Shown in pieces: positions 10,455-21,500 of a stretch of 64,000 bases of DNA. The DNA lies in the NCBI GenBank assembly GCA_052400625.1, contig JBQTGH010000006.1; one strand, 5' to 3'. Below the pieces are notes generated by a model, which saw only the letters and a program-made list of their open reading frames with translations, searched no databases and was not told the DNA's origin. The stretch is from Thermophagus sp052400625. GTDB taxonomy: Bacteria > Bacteroidota > Bacteroidia > Bacteroidales > Marinilabiliaceae. Numbering within the stretch: position 1 is the stretch's first letter; each line of letters starts with the position of its first letter. The position numbers and the translations under genes were made by a program.

Positions 10455-11450
10455 CTAGGGGACTTCTACAGTGTTGAGTATTTCACTGATGATATCTTCG
10501 GAAGTAAGATTGTTGGCTTCAGCTTCGTAGGAAAGACCAATCCGGTGTCGCAACACATCGAAGCAAACGGCCCGGACATCTTCAGGAATTACATATCCAC
10601 GCCTTTTTATAAATGCGTAAGCTTTGGCAGCCATTGATAAACTAATACTGGCACGTGGCGATCCTCCGTAGGAGATCATATCATTAAATTTCTCCAGGCC
10701 GTATTGATCCGGGAATCGAGTAGCAAAAACGATATCTACAATGTATTTTTCAATTTTTTCGTCCATGTAAACATCTTTTACCACTTTTCTGGCGCGGAGA
10801 ATATCTTCCGGTTTAATAATGCTGTTAGCTTGGGGAAATTGCTGGGCCAGATTATGACGAATAATGAGTTGCTCTTCGGACTTTTGTGGGTAATCGATGA
10901 TCACCTTGAGCATGAAACGGTCAACCTGTGCTTCAGGTAGCGGATATGTTCCTTCCTGCTCTATGGGGTTTTGGGTGGCCATAACCAAAAAAGGACTCGG
11001 AAGCGAATAGGTGTGATCGCCAATGGTTACCTGACGTTCCTGCATGGCCTCCAGTAGGGCACTTTGTACTTTCGCTGGGGCTCTGTTGATCTCATCGGCC
11101 AGAACAAAATTGGTGAAAATGGGACCTTTCTTTACTACAAATTCTTCATTCTTTTGACTGTAAATCATCGTACCCAAAAGGTCGGCCGGAAGAAGATCGG
11201 GCGTGAACTGTATACGGCTGAAATCGGCATTCACTACTTTTGAAAGGGTGGTGATGGCCAATGTCTTCGCGAGACCGGGAACACCTTCCAACAGAATGTG
11301 ACCATCGGAAAGCAGTCCTATGAGTAAGCTTTCTACCAAATGTTTTTGACCAACAATAACTTTGTTCATTTCAATGGTCAACAGATCAACAAACGAACTT
11401 TCTTCTTTTATACGTTCATTTAATTCTTTAATATTTACTGATTGGTCCAT
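10455..11450 (-). CDS. moxR: MoxR-family AAA+ ATPase
   Basis: First gene of the Bat operon. Walker A is GVPGLAKT, Walker B is VLADEINR, followed by sensor 1 ATQNP and an arginine-finger region (LPEAQVDRFMLK). The start at 11450 gives MDQSVNIKEL, the usual Bacteroidota beginning; a start 42 bases upstream is less likely. About 200 bases separate it from the DUF58 gene. MoxR ATPases remodel or activate VWA-containing partners. Confidence 0.95.
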   Translation of the reverse strand: MDQSVNIKELNERIKEESSFVDLLTIEMNKVIVGQKHLVESLLIGLLSDGHILLEGVPGLAKTLAITTLSKVVNADFSRIQFTPDLLPADLLGTMIYSQKNEEFVVKKGPIFTNFVLADEINRAPAKVQSALLEAMQERQVTIGDHTYSLPSPFLVMATQNPIEQEGTYPLPEAQVDRFMLKVIIDYPQKSEEQLIIRHNLAQQFPQANSIIKPEDILRARKVVKDVYMDEKIEKYIVDIVFATRFPDQYGLEKFNDMISYGGSPRASISLSMAAKAYAFIKRRGYVIPEDVRAVCFDVLRHRIGLSYEAEANNLTSEDIISEILNTVEVP

Positions 11451-12006
11451 GAGACTATTTTTTTGATAATTTTTGGTGATGAAATATTGCAAAACCGGGT
11501 CTAAATTATCAAAAATTGTTCCAATAAAGGGATGTAAAAGGTAAAAATGTTGATTTTGTTTGGGACTATAGTTGTATGTGTTTTTTACAATTTGTTTTAA
11601 ACTATTACTGTAAATTGTGGGAGACTAATGATAATAGTTTGAGGTCCTTTGATTAAAGCAGGTCTCTTGGTTATTTTTAATACCTCAAAAAGCAACCTGA
11701 GGTTCATTTAATAATTATTTAAACCGATAATCACAAAAACAAAACCAATTAGGGTTTAGGATTTTTACCAGGCTGATCCAATAATTGGAATTGCCCCTAT
11801 TCGGTAACATCAGAGAGACAGTAATAGTTCTTCATAATCATCTTAGTATGTTGCCATTATTTCGTGTAATTCTAAAAGGCGTTATGTTCATAAAAATGGT
11901 TCCAGACCCCTCGCTTGGATTTTATTGAGGTACTATTGGATGACAGGGGCTCAATTTCTTTTGGAATTCTCCATTGCTCTATTCTGAGTCTAATTGTCCG
12001 TGAATG
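11451..12006. other. Divergent intergenic region without a gene
   Basis: This stretch lies between divergently transcribed moxR and the Bfd-like gene. I find no coding frame with export signals or family motifs, no tRNA and no convincing hairpin. A weak minus-strand match to the Bacteroidota -7 element lies at 11510-11517, with TTTA instead of TTTG upstream; it may drive the Bat operon but is not strong enough to call. Confidence 0.5.
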
Positions 12007-12038
12007 TTTCCCCGAATCAATGATTTAAACTAATTTTG
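12007..12038 (+). promoter_or_regulatory. Bacteroidota-type promoter for the Bfd-like gene
   Basis: TTTC at 12007-12010, a 20-base spacer, and a perfect TAATTTTG (TAnnTTTG) at 12031-12038. Initiation would fall about 10 bases before the ATG at 12055, giving a very short leader. Confidence 0.6.
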
Positions 12039-12054
12039 CACAAAAAAATCAGCA

Positions 12055-12264
12055 ATGATGGAATTTGAAAACAATGATATTGTTTGTCGTCACCTGCAGC
12101 TCACAAAAGGTGAAATTATTAAAGTTATTCGTGAAAAGCATCTAAGTACTTTTGAAGAGATCCAAGATGAAACCGATGCAGCTACAGTTTGTGGCTCCTG
12201 TGCTGCCGATATAGAGGCCATTCTTGAAGAAGAGTTAAAAATTAGGGCTTTAGGGAAGGAGTGA
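12055..12264 (+). CDS. Bfd-like [2Fe-2S] domain protein with a Cys-to-His ligand change
   Basis: A 69-residue stand-alone BFD-like domain. The fold signature is there: an N-terminal ligand pair, a helix starting LTKGEIIKVI, and TVCGSC followed by a helix. Bfd domains bind a [2Fe-2S] cluster with four cysteines in a CxC plus CxxC arrangement. Here the first pair reads C11-R-H13 and the second C46-G-S-C49, so three cysteines and one histidine are available. Bfd itself serves as a ferredoxin for iron release from bacterioferritin; no such partner lies nearby. Its 3' end overlaps the convergent queA by 15 bases. Confidence 0.8.
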   Translation: MMEFENNDIVCRHLQLTKGEIIKVIREKHLSTFEEIQDETDAATVCGSCAADIEAILEEELKIRALGKE

Positions 12265-13455
12265 TTTCCACAAAAGAGATGAGTCACCGTAGCTAAGAAA
12301 ACGGTATTTGTTTTTCAGGGCGTGCGAATAGATTTTTTTCCACTCTTCACCTACCAATGACGCAATCAGCAACAATAATGTGCTTTTGGGCTGATGGAAG
12401 TTAGTAACAATCGCATCAATGGTTTTAATTTTATAACCTGGGGCAATGATGATGGCGGTAGATCCTTCAAAATGACTTTTTCCACTGTTTTCTGTTGCAT
12501 TAATGAGGTTATCCAGTGCATTTTCAAAAGTAAGGGTGCCTATAGTATTGTATGGTGTCCACTGTCCTATGTGATGGAACGGTTTTTTGAGGTGGCACAA
12601 GACGCCAGCCCAGTAGAGAGACTCCAAAGTTCGCAGAGAGGTTGTTCCCACTGCTATTCGAATGCCATTATGGTTTCGAATGTTCTTTAAGGTTTCTACA
12701 GAAATTCTGAAATGTTCGGTGTGCATTTCATGGTCGGCGACATTTTCACTTTTCACCGGCCTAAATGTTCCGGCACCAACATGTAAGGTTAGTTTTTGAA
12801 GGGCTACCCCTTGCTTTTGAAGCCGATCTATTACTTGGTTGGTAAAATGAAGTCCCGCTGTCGGTGCAGCTACCGATCCTTGTTCTTTGGAGTAGACGGT
12901 TTGGTAACGTTCTGTGTCAATATCTTCTGATTCTCGATTAAGGTAGGGGGGAATAGGCGTTTTTCCCAGTGCTTCCATCAACTCAGAAAAAGTATATTCC
13001 GGATTTTCCCAGCTGAAACGAATGGCTAGGCCACCTGGGGTTTTGTTTACTTTCTCTGCCATCAGACGTATAATGGTCTCTCCCAGTTGGATACTTGTTT
13101 CCAAAGGGCCCTCCTTCCATTTCTTCAGATTCCCTACCATACAATTCCAAATAACTTCTTTGTTTTGGGCAAAAGCCTGTGCCAAGTCTACAGGATTGGC
13201 TGGTTCCAGACAAAATATCTCAATTTTGGCACCGGTCGATTTTTTAAATGGAAGTCTCGCTCTGATGACCTTCGTGTTATTAAAAATCATCATTGTATCG
13301 GAAGGAAGTAGATCCGGCAGATCCACAAAAATGTGATCACTGATTTCCCCTGATTTATAATGGAGTAGTTTGGATTGATCACGTTGGCTTAAAGGGTATT
13401 TGGCAATTCTTTCTTCCGGAAGGTCGTAATTAAAATCATTAATAGATATATTCAT
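12250..13455 (-). CDS. queA: S-adenosylmethionine:tRNA ribosyltransferase-isomerase QueA
   Basis: Makes epoxyqueuosine in tRNA by transferring and isomerising the ribose of SAM onto 7-aminomethyl-7-deazaguanine at the wobble position. Family blocks are clear: YDLPEERIAKYPL at the N-terminus, FNNTKVIRARL, SVAAPTAGLHFT, LHVGAGTFRPV and the C-terminal NFHQPKSTLLLL. At 401 residues it is longer than the E. coli enzyme, as is usual in this phylum. The ATG at 13455 (MNISINDFNYDLP) is preferred to an in-frame start 45 bases upstream. Tail-to-tail overlap of 15 bases with the Bfd-like gene. Confidence 0.95.
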   Translation of the reverse strand: MNISINDFNYDLPEERIAKYPLSQRDQSKLLHYKSGEISDHIFVDLPDLLPSDTMMIFNNTKVIRARLPFKKSTGAKIEIFCLEPANPVDLAQAFAQNKEVIWNCMVGNLKKWKEGPLETSIQLGETIIRLMAEKVNKTPGGLAIRFSWENPEYTFSELMEALGKTPIPPYLNRESEDIDTERYQTVYSKEQGSVAAPTAGLHFTNQVIDRLQKQGVALQKLTLHVGAGTFRPVKSENVADHEMHTEHFRISVETLKNIRNHNGIRIAVGTTSLRTLESLYWAGVLCHLKKPFHHIGQWTPYNTIGTLTFENALDNLINATENSGKSHFEGSTAIIIAPGYKIKTIDAIVTNFHQPKSTLLLLIASLVGEEWKKIYSHALKNKYRFLSYGDSSLLWKSLLP

Positions 13456-13497
13456 TTTGCGCTGATCGTCTTTATACTGTAGTTCCAAATAAACTTG

Positions 13498-13505
13498 CAA
13501 ATTTA
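13498..13505 (-). promoter_or_regulatory. Candidate -7 element of queA
   Basis: On the minus strand this reads TAAATTTG, a full match to TAnnTTTG, about 43 bases before the queA start at 13455. No TTTG is seen at the expected -33 distance, so the call rests on the -7 box alone. Confidence 0.4.
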
Positions 13506-13800
13506 GATATTTCTGAAGAATATGAACCGACTGTAATAATATAATTATGGCAGGGATGAAAATTTTTTAAAGGTAAAATAGATAATCTCGAGGATTAATA
13601 CCATAGTCCATTAGTAAAATGTAAGAGCAATATATTTCGGTGGAATTTTAGTGGCTCATTAGTCCTGGATTATTTGATTAGGGTTATCGTTGACCCCTTT
13701 AACCAAACGCAAATAGCTTTACTAAAAAATGTTTTACCTAATGATTTTACTCAAAAAGAAGTTGCATTGATTAAAAAACTTATCGGTCTGTTGATTTTTT

Positions 13801-13808
13801 TACCTTTG
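13801..13808 (+). promoter_or_regulatory. Candidate -7 element of the Smr-domain gene
   Basis: TACCTTTG matches TAnnTTTG and lies 19 bases before the ATG at 13828. No clear -33 TTTG is present. The rest of the 13506-13800 interval shows no gene or hairpin. Confidence 0.4.
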
Positions 13809-13827
13809 CATCAAAAGCAATACTTTT

Positions 13828-14889
13828 ATGAAAAATAAAGACATTAAACCTGGTGATAAAGTAAGGTTTTTGAATGATGTGGGTGGCGGTGAAGTAACCC
13901 GAATAGATGGAAAAACTATTTACGTGATTGACGAAATCGGGTTTGAGGTGCCTGTTCCTGTTTCGGAAGTGGTGGTCGTTGAGCGTAAGAATGAAAATGT
14001 TTCAGAAAAATCTGGGGACTCTATTTTAACTCCGAATGAAGATAATGCAATTAACACATCGCATTCTGAGGCTATTGAGGATGAATCCCCATATATTGAT
14101 CCCCACCATGATGATTTGAATCCGAGAATATATCTGGCGTTTACTTCGGAAAATATTAATAGCGGTGACCAAAAGGTTGATTTTTATATGGTCAACGATA
14201 GTAATTATTTTTGTTACTATCTAATTGCAGAGACCGGGGATGATGGTTTGGCCAGAGGCTTGTTTAGTGGAACTCTGCAACCTAATACAAAGGAATTTTT
14301 AGAGCAATTCTCGACGACCAAAATGGATGTCAGTTGGCATGTTCAATTGATTTTGCATAGAAAAGATAAACCTTCCAGACTTTTTGATCCCGTGAATGAA
14401 CTTGTCAAAATTAAGGCTTATAGGTTTTATCGGGATAATGCATATAAGGACAATGATTTCTTTGACTACAAAGCAGTTCTAATTCCGGTGATAAAAAGCG
14501 AATTTGAGCGTCGTTTGGAAAATCTGTCTAAGAAAAAAACCCAAAGAATTATAAAAGAAAAAGAAGCCTCCAACGAAAAAAAAATTACTGCAAAAAAACA
14601 AAATCGCCCTGAAATTATAGAGGTTGATCTTCATATCCATGAACTTTTGGATAATACCAGTGGATTAACCAGTGCTGAAATCCTCAAAATACAATTGGAT
14701 AAGTTTCATGCAGTGATGGAGGAACACCAAAAACTAAAGGGGCAAAAAATTGTATTTATTCATGGTATTGGCAACGGAACTTTAAAGCATGAGGTTAGAC
14801 GCCAGTTAAATACCCGCTACAAAAAACATAGTTTTCAGGATGCTTCATTCCGAGAATATGGATATGGTGCCACTTTGGTGATAATTTGA
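13828..14889 (+). CDS. DUF2027 protein with a C-terminal Smr domain
   Basis: A 353-residue cytosolic protein. The N-terminal part starts with a small beta-barrel-like domain (KPGDKVRFLNDVGGGEVTRI), then a DUF2027-type beta region, a basic charged linker near residues 235-265, and a C-terminal Smr (MutS2-related) domain with VDLHIHEL and the nuclease-type motif HGIGNGTLKHEV. Smr domains are DNA or RNA nickases, and MutS2 acts on stalled or collided ribosomes; this protein lacks the MutS ATPase, so its role is open. Stand-alone DUF2027-Smr proteins are common in Bacteroidota. Confidence 0.85.
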   Translation: MKNKDIKPGDKVRFLNDVGGGEVTRIDGKTIYVIDEIGFEVPVPVSEVVVVERKNENVSEKSGDSILTPNEDNAINTSHSEAIEDESPYIDPHHDDLNPRIYLAFTSENINSGDQKVDFYMVNDSNYFCYYLIAETGDDGLARGLFSGTLQPNTKEFLEQFSTTKMDVSWHVQLILHRKDKPSRLFDPVNELVKIKAYRFYRDNAYKDNDFFDYKAVLIPVIKSEFERRLENLSKKKTQRIIKEKEASNEKKITAKKQNRPEIIEVDLHIHELLDNTSGLTSAEILKIQLDKFHAVMEEHQKLKGQKIVFIHGIGNGTLKHEVRRQLNTRYKKHSFQDASFREYGYGATLVII

Positions 14890-15430
14890 TGATATAGCAT
14901 CAAAAGGTCTGTTAGGAACATCTGACATTACTGGTTAATTTATTGCTGTTAAAGTGTCAATATTCAATGCCATTCATTTTCAGAAATTCTTTTTGAAAAG
15001 GGGGTTTTAAGTCCCTTTACTTAGCCGCAGGTTTGACCAATGGTTAAAAAATGATGACGAATGGTGGTTGAGACCTATGCAGATGGAATTTCTTCCCCAA
15101 AATTAATGATTTAAAGATTGACATAAACCTCGATTTTATTGGGCGTAATGAAACAATGGGGGACGGGTGTGCGTACAAATTAAAGTAAAAATTTAGATGC
15201 TTTCTAAATTGTATAACATAAGAAATAATTATCGTCTGAAATTATCTGAGTGTGTTTATCATTCCTTTTTTTTAAGTGTTTGGAAAACAATCTTTTTTGT
15301 TTGTAATTCAAACCGATTTAACAATTGAAATCTTCGATTAATTGGAAGGTTTATAAAAAGAATCCCGAAGGAATTCATCCGTATTGATCAGATTTTTTCT
15401 TTTTGTTGATAATTTATTGTTCTGAAAGTA
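14890..15430. other. AT-rich intergenic region without a gene
   Basis: Between the Smr-domain gene and the giant adhesin I see no frame with a start, signal or family motif. A weak hairpin of complementary G and C runs lies near 14995-15020 but has no T run. The stretch is noticeably AT-rich toward its right end, which leads into a strong promoter. Confidence 0.45.
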
Positions 15431-15460
15431 TTTGAGAATAATTTATTAAATATATTTTTG
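15431..15460 (+). promoter_or_regulatory. Promoter of the SprB-like secretion operon
   Basis: TTTG at 15431-15434, an 18-base spacer and TATTTTTG at 15453-15460 give a full match to the Bacteroidota housekeeping consensus. The predicted start near 15467 leaves a leader of about 50 bases before the ATG at 15519. Confidence 0.75.
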
Positions 15461-15518
15461 CTGATTAAGAATCCGATGTGTTAATTAATATCAATAAAAC
15501 ACAGGTAACCCTAAACTG

Positions 15519-18500
15519 ATGGTTATGAATAGAAGTTTACATTCTTTCGTTTTGTTGTTGACTTGTTTATTCTTTTTTTCGGGCAGTGGTTTGTTCGGAC
15601 AGGGAAGAGATACCGGTGATGAGAATAATAATAATGAAGAAGAAGTTCCGTCTTTTTTAAAGGGACAAAGAAATAGTATTGATGATTTAGATGACAATTA
15701 TTGTTCCAGTGGTAGTTATGATGATATTTATCTGGACCCTGCGGATATTCCTGCTGAAACTCAATATGTGAAATGGGAAATTAGAACCAATGTTGATGAT
15801 GATAATCATAACGAATGGATAGACGAGATCGGTACCGCTCCTCAAAATGGCGTTCGCTTTTATCCTGATCGGGTTGAATCGGAGTATTTGGATGCGAGGA
15901 TTTTTTTTCAATATTACTTTGTTGATGACCAAGGGATGGATATTGGTTCGGGTTACGATTATACTTATGTTCGTAAGAGTGCTGATGTCTATGATTTTGG
16001 AGAAGATAGTGAATTATGTGAGGGTGCCAGTGCGACACTTATCTTGGATGGATCTGAAACAGGGTTTGAATATCAGCTTTATCGCGATGGAATTGAAGTG
16101 GCTGGAGAAGTAAAAGCCGGTACTGGTAGTTCCATTAATTTTGAGGTTTCAACCGCCGGCACTTATACTGTTTCCGCTCAGCGTACCAGTGCTCCCTTGT
16201 GCATAATGGATATGTCTGGTAGCGCTGTTGTTACCATTTATCCCAACCCAGTTCCTGATCCTCAATCTAATGGTCCGGTTTGTCAAAATGAAGAGATTCA
16301 ACTTTATGATGGGAACCCTTCTGTTTCCGGTTATGTCTATACCTGGAATGGGCCGGGATTACCGACTGCAGGACAGACAGGACATTCAATTACTGTCTCT
16401 GATCTTTCTGTTATTGGCACCCCGGGAACTTATAGTTATGATCTTACCATAACTGATACAAATAACCCTACCAATTGTGAAGTCACCCAAACGGTGAGTG
16501 TGACGGTTAATGAAGCGCCGGAAATTGTTGATATAGATAATAGTGGTCCTGCATGTGAAGGGGCTAATGTCTCATTTACAGTGACTGTTTCTGGAGGTAC
16601 AGGGCCATACTCTTTCGCTTGGAGTGGTCCCAATGGTTTTAGCAGTACCGATCAAAATCCAATTCTTTCTAACGTTTCTATTTCCGATGCTGGCGATTAT
16701 GAGGTCATTGTGACTGATGCTAATGGCTGCGGATCCGCCGTTGGAACGACTAGTTTAACGGTTAATGAAAATCCTTCAATTGACGCTGTCTCCAATGATG
16801 GTCCGGTCTGTGAAGGGGGTACAGTGAACCTTTCTGTCTCGGTTTCCGGTGGCACCGGTCCCTANNNNNNNNNNNNNNNNNNNNNNNNNNNNNNNNNNNN
16901 NNNNNNNNNNNNNNNNNNNNNNNNNNNNNNNNNNNNNNNNNNNNNNNNNNNNNNNNNNNTACGATGTGATAGTTACGGATGCCAATGGTTGTTCTGTAAC
17001 AGGCACCACCTCCTTAACAGTTAATGAAAATCCTTCGATTGACGTTGTTTCCAATGATGGTCCGGTCTGTGAAGGGGGTACAGTGAACCTTTCTGTCTCG
17101 GTTTCCGGTGGCACCGGTCCCTATAGCTATTCTTGGAGTGGTCCCAATGGTTTTAGTAGTAGTGATCAAAATCCCATTATTAGCAATATTACGTTGGCGG
17201 ATGCCGGTGATTATGAAGTCGTTGTTACGGATGCCAATGGATGTGGATCTACCACTGGAAGCACTACAGTTGTTGTAAATGAAAATCCTGTTATAGACAA
17301 TATTTTTAATGATGGTCCTGTTTGTGCAGGAGGAACGTTAAATCTATCGGTTGTCGTATCCGGCGGTACAGGTCCTTATACTTACTTATGGACCGGGCCA
17401 GATGGATTTACCTCCAGTGATCAAAATCCCATTATTGCCAATGTGACGGTGGCCAATGCCGGGGATTATGAAGTCGTTGTTACCGATGCCAATGGTTGTG
17501 GTTCTGCGATTGGAAGCACTACGGCTGTGGTTAATGATAATCCGGTAATCGACGATATTACTAATAATGGCCCTGTTTGTGTAGGAGGAGAACTCAATTT
17601 GTCAGTGACCGTATCAGGTGGATCAGGTCCTTATTCCTTTTCATGGACGGGTCCTGACGGATTTACAAGTACGGATGAGAATCCTATTATTTCTGGTGTA
17701 ACAATTGCCAATGCTGGAACTTATGATGTCATAGTTACAGATATTAATGGTTGCGGCTCTGCTACGGGTAGTACTTCTGTGGTTGTGAATGAAAATCCAA
17801 CTATTGATGATATTTCTAATAATGGTCCTGTGTGTGAAGGAACTAACTTAGAACTATCCTCTACAGTTTCGGGAGGCATTGGTCCCTATACCTATTCATG
17901 GAGTGGTCCCAATGGTTTTGTTTCCAATGATGAAGATCCTGTAATATCTACCCCAACAAGCGATTATTCAGGAAATTATGAACTTCTAGTATCCGATGCT
18001 AATGGGTGTTCTACTACACAATCTACCAATGTCGTAGTTAATGATCTTCCGGTAGTGATTCTTAACGATGTTTCCACTTGTTATGGACAAGATGTCGCTT
18101 TAACCGCTATAACGTCAGGAGGAAGCGGTAATTATGTTAATTATACGTGGTATGATGGAAGTGGTGCTGAAATAAGTAATGACCCTTCTAATCAGTACCT
18201 TTTAACAGGAACTGATGTTGAGTTGGCCAATAGTGGGGCTTCCTATAGTGTAGTTGTAGAGGATGATTTGGGATGTTTTAGTTTAGCCGATACCGCCCAA
18301 CTGACTGTTAATGATATTCCTACTGTGGATTTTATTTCTAATGATGGTCCGGTTTGTGCAGGAGACGACCTGAATTTATCTGTTGATGCATCGGGTTCGA
18401 GTCCTCTCTCTTATCTATGGAGTGGTCCGAATGGGTATACTACTAGCGATGAAGATCCCACTCTTGTAAGTGTTTCCGATTCTAATGAAGGCGAGTATTT

Positions 18501-21500
18501 TGTCACAATTACTGATGACAACGGCTGTAGCCTGGATACATCAACGACTGTTGTCGTTAGCAGTCTTGTTATTGATGATGTTAGTAACTCCGGACCAGTC
18601 TTTGAAGGAGAAGATGTTACATTATCGGTAACGGTATCAGGAGGCATCGAACCCTATACCTATACTTGGAGTGGTTCGGATGGCTTCAGTAGTTCTGATC
18701 AGAATCCTACAATAACTGGTGTTACCCTCGCTAATGCAGGCGAATATGTTGTTGATGTGACCGACGCTAATGGCTGTAATATTTCGGGCACTACGGAAGT
18801 GATCGTTTTGGAAAATGTAGGGATTCCAGAAGTTGTGGTTACAGACTCTTCTTATTGTGAGGATGCTAGTGGTGCCGTGGTGGAAGTGATTAATCCGCAA
18901 AATAATGTGACTTATGAGATTGTTTATGAAGATGGAACAAGTACTTCCTATACTTCAATTGTTTACGACGGGGCTATTTCAATAGTATGGAATAATGTTA
19001 CTGGAGGTGCTGCACCAACCGGTACTACTTACCGGGTTAAATCCTATCGTGCTGAGTTACCCTCTGATTTTCAAGAGAGTGATCCCTTTACCATTCGAGA
19101 GTATGCCTTGCCAACCAAAGATACGATGACCGTTAACGGTTCTATGGTTCCTGTCCCAGGAGGCTTAACCGAGAGTGATTGTAGCTCAGGGACTGGATAT
19201 AAAATAGGTTTGGAGAATTCGTGGGGGTATTATGAATATCGTCTGATTTTAGATGGAAGTGTCTTGGAAACCAAGACCGGAGGGGTTGTGCCCTTTGTGT
19301 TTGACAGCGCTTACAGTTATGTTGGCACTTATACCATTGAGGCTCAAAGTGATTTTGGGTGTACGAATAGCATGGCAGGCAGCTTTACCATTGAAGGCGA
19401 TGAGCTTCAAAAATTTGATCTTTCCGCTGAAAATAACGGTCGTTATTGTGAAGATGACCCCGATGGGGTAGAGTTATCTCTGTCCGGTTCTGAAAATGGG
19501 GTGGAATATATTGTTCTTCAGGATGGTACCCCGTTCGACACCATAACGGGGGATGGCAATGCGCTGGTATTGGGCAATTATCAACAGGCCGGTTCTGATA
19601 CTACGATTTATTCCGTTGTGGCCTATTCTTCTGGCGGATGTCCTTACTTAATGAATAATAGGGTGGATGTCGTTGAGATTTCATTACCAGATCCTGGTAA
19701 TTTAGTAGTTTCCAATGGCGGTCATTTTTGTGATGATGGTGTTGATGGTGTTGATATTACCCTGGAGATAACGCAAAAAGACGGAGTGACTTATGAATTG
19801 TTTGAGGTTAGTTCTGGTACTGTTATTCAGTCTTATAGCGGTATTGAAGGAGATGGGAATATTTCGTTTGTGACAGGTTTTAATACAGAAGGTACATATC
19901 AAGTGCGTGCTGTAACCTATGGTGTGGGCTGTGAAGCATTCAGTAATGAAATCGTAGTTGTGGCCGATCCGTTACCAAAACCATATCCGGTTATCATATT
20001 TACCGAAAAGTGTGGACCTACTGGAGAAGCAGTTATTGGTCTTGAAACAACCGAAACAGATGTGGAGTATCGCTGGAAAAATAGTTCCGGTGTTGGCTCA
20101 TGGGAACCGGGGACGGGCAGTTCCATTGAGTTTATTGTGGTAGATGTTGATACTTATGAGATTGAAGCCCGCAATGTTGGAACCTTATGCACGTCCTTAA
20201 TGACAGGGAATGCGGATATTCAGGAACATGACCTTCCCGATAACACTATCGAGGTTGCTTCAAGTGGTGGGGCTGCTTGCGATGATGGGGTTATCATAGA
20301 GATACCTAATCCTGAGTCAGATGGTTATACATATCAGGTGTTTACCTATAATTCTGGCGGAGAAAAAGTATATGGTCAAGAATTGATAGTTCCGGATCCA
20401 GTCACGCCTTTAGCTTTTGATCCAATTGTTGATTTGAATTCAACATATTATGTAGAAGCTACTTCAGAATATGGATGTCCTACAGTTCTAGATGATAATG
20501 TAAATGTAGATGTCGCGGGTGCTGTAAAAAAATATTATTTGGAACCGGAAGAAGGTGATATATGTAATGGTGAACCCGGGATTGAATTCGAACTGGAAGG
20601 TTCAGATATTGGCGTTGATTATGCTCTTGTTCATGCACCTACGAATGATACCATACAAATTGTTGCAGGCACAGGAAATGATATTTCGTTCGATTTAGTG
20701 AATGAGGAAGGTGAATATTATGTTGTTGGATTGTCTCCCAGTGATGAAACATGCAACAATGAAATGCTTAATCGGGTTGAACTTAAAGTTCGTCCTTTGC
20801 CAATTGCTTTCAATATGATTGGACCCGGTGCATTTTGTGATGGATCCGGTGCCGTTCTTGGTATCGATAATTCTGAGGCGGGAGTTAGTTATATGCTTCA
20901 AAGACATACCGCATCAGGAAAGATTAATGTACAAACAATTGTTGCGCCTACAAGTGGCGATACCATTCAGTTTAACCGGGTTAGCGACGAAGATTATTAT
21001 TCCATTGTCGCGATTTCTCCTTATGGCTGTACCTCCAGCATGAAGGATAGTATCCATGTGGTTCATATGCCTGATCCTAATGTGCCTGTATTGGCCAATG
21101 ATACGGTCTTTTTCTGTAGCTCTGAACCCTATGGCATGGTGCAGATATTAGGAGCTGAGGCAAATGTCACTTACCGGTTAGTGGATAATACCAATAACAT
21201 TGCAGCAGAAGCAGTGGCTGAGAGTGCCGGAGATCTTGATTTAGGACCTGTTTTCGAAGGAAGTTATTTGGTTTCGGCTTCTTATGAAGGTGCTTGTGTG
21301 ACCTCTTTGTCCGATTCCGTGCGGTTGATTGAAGTGATGCAGCCTGTGCCTAATATTCCCCAATTGGATCCGGATGTTGCTACAGTTTGTTATGGAAATT
21401 CTGTTAAAATTATCTACGATATCAGTGAAGATGATCCTCTTTGGTACTATGATATTGTCGATGGAAATGACGGACATGAAAATGTCATCCTTAGTGAGGC

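Noticed and set aside
16849..17024. Real frameshift in the adhesin gene
   Set aside because: The frame change coincides with the run of N; a gap of 88 bases removes it.
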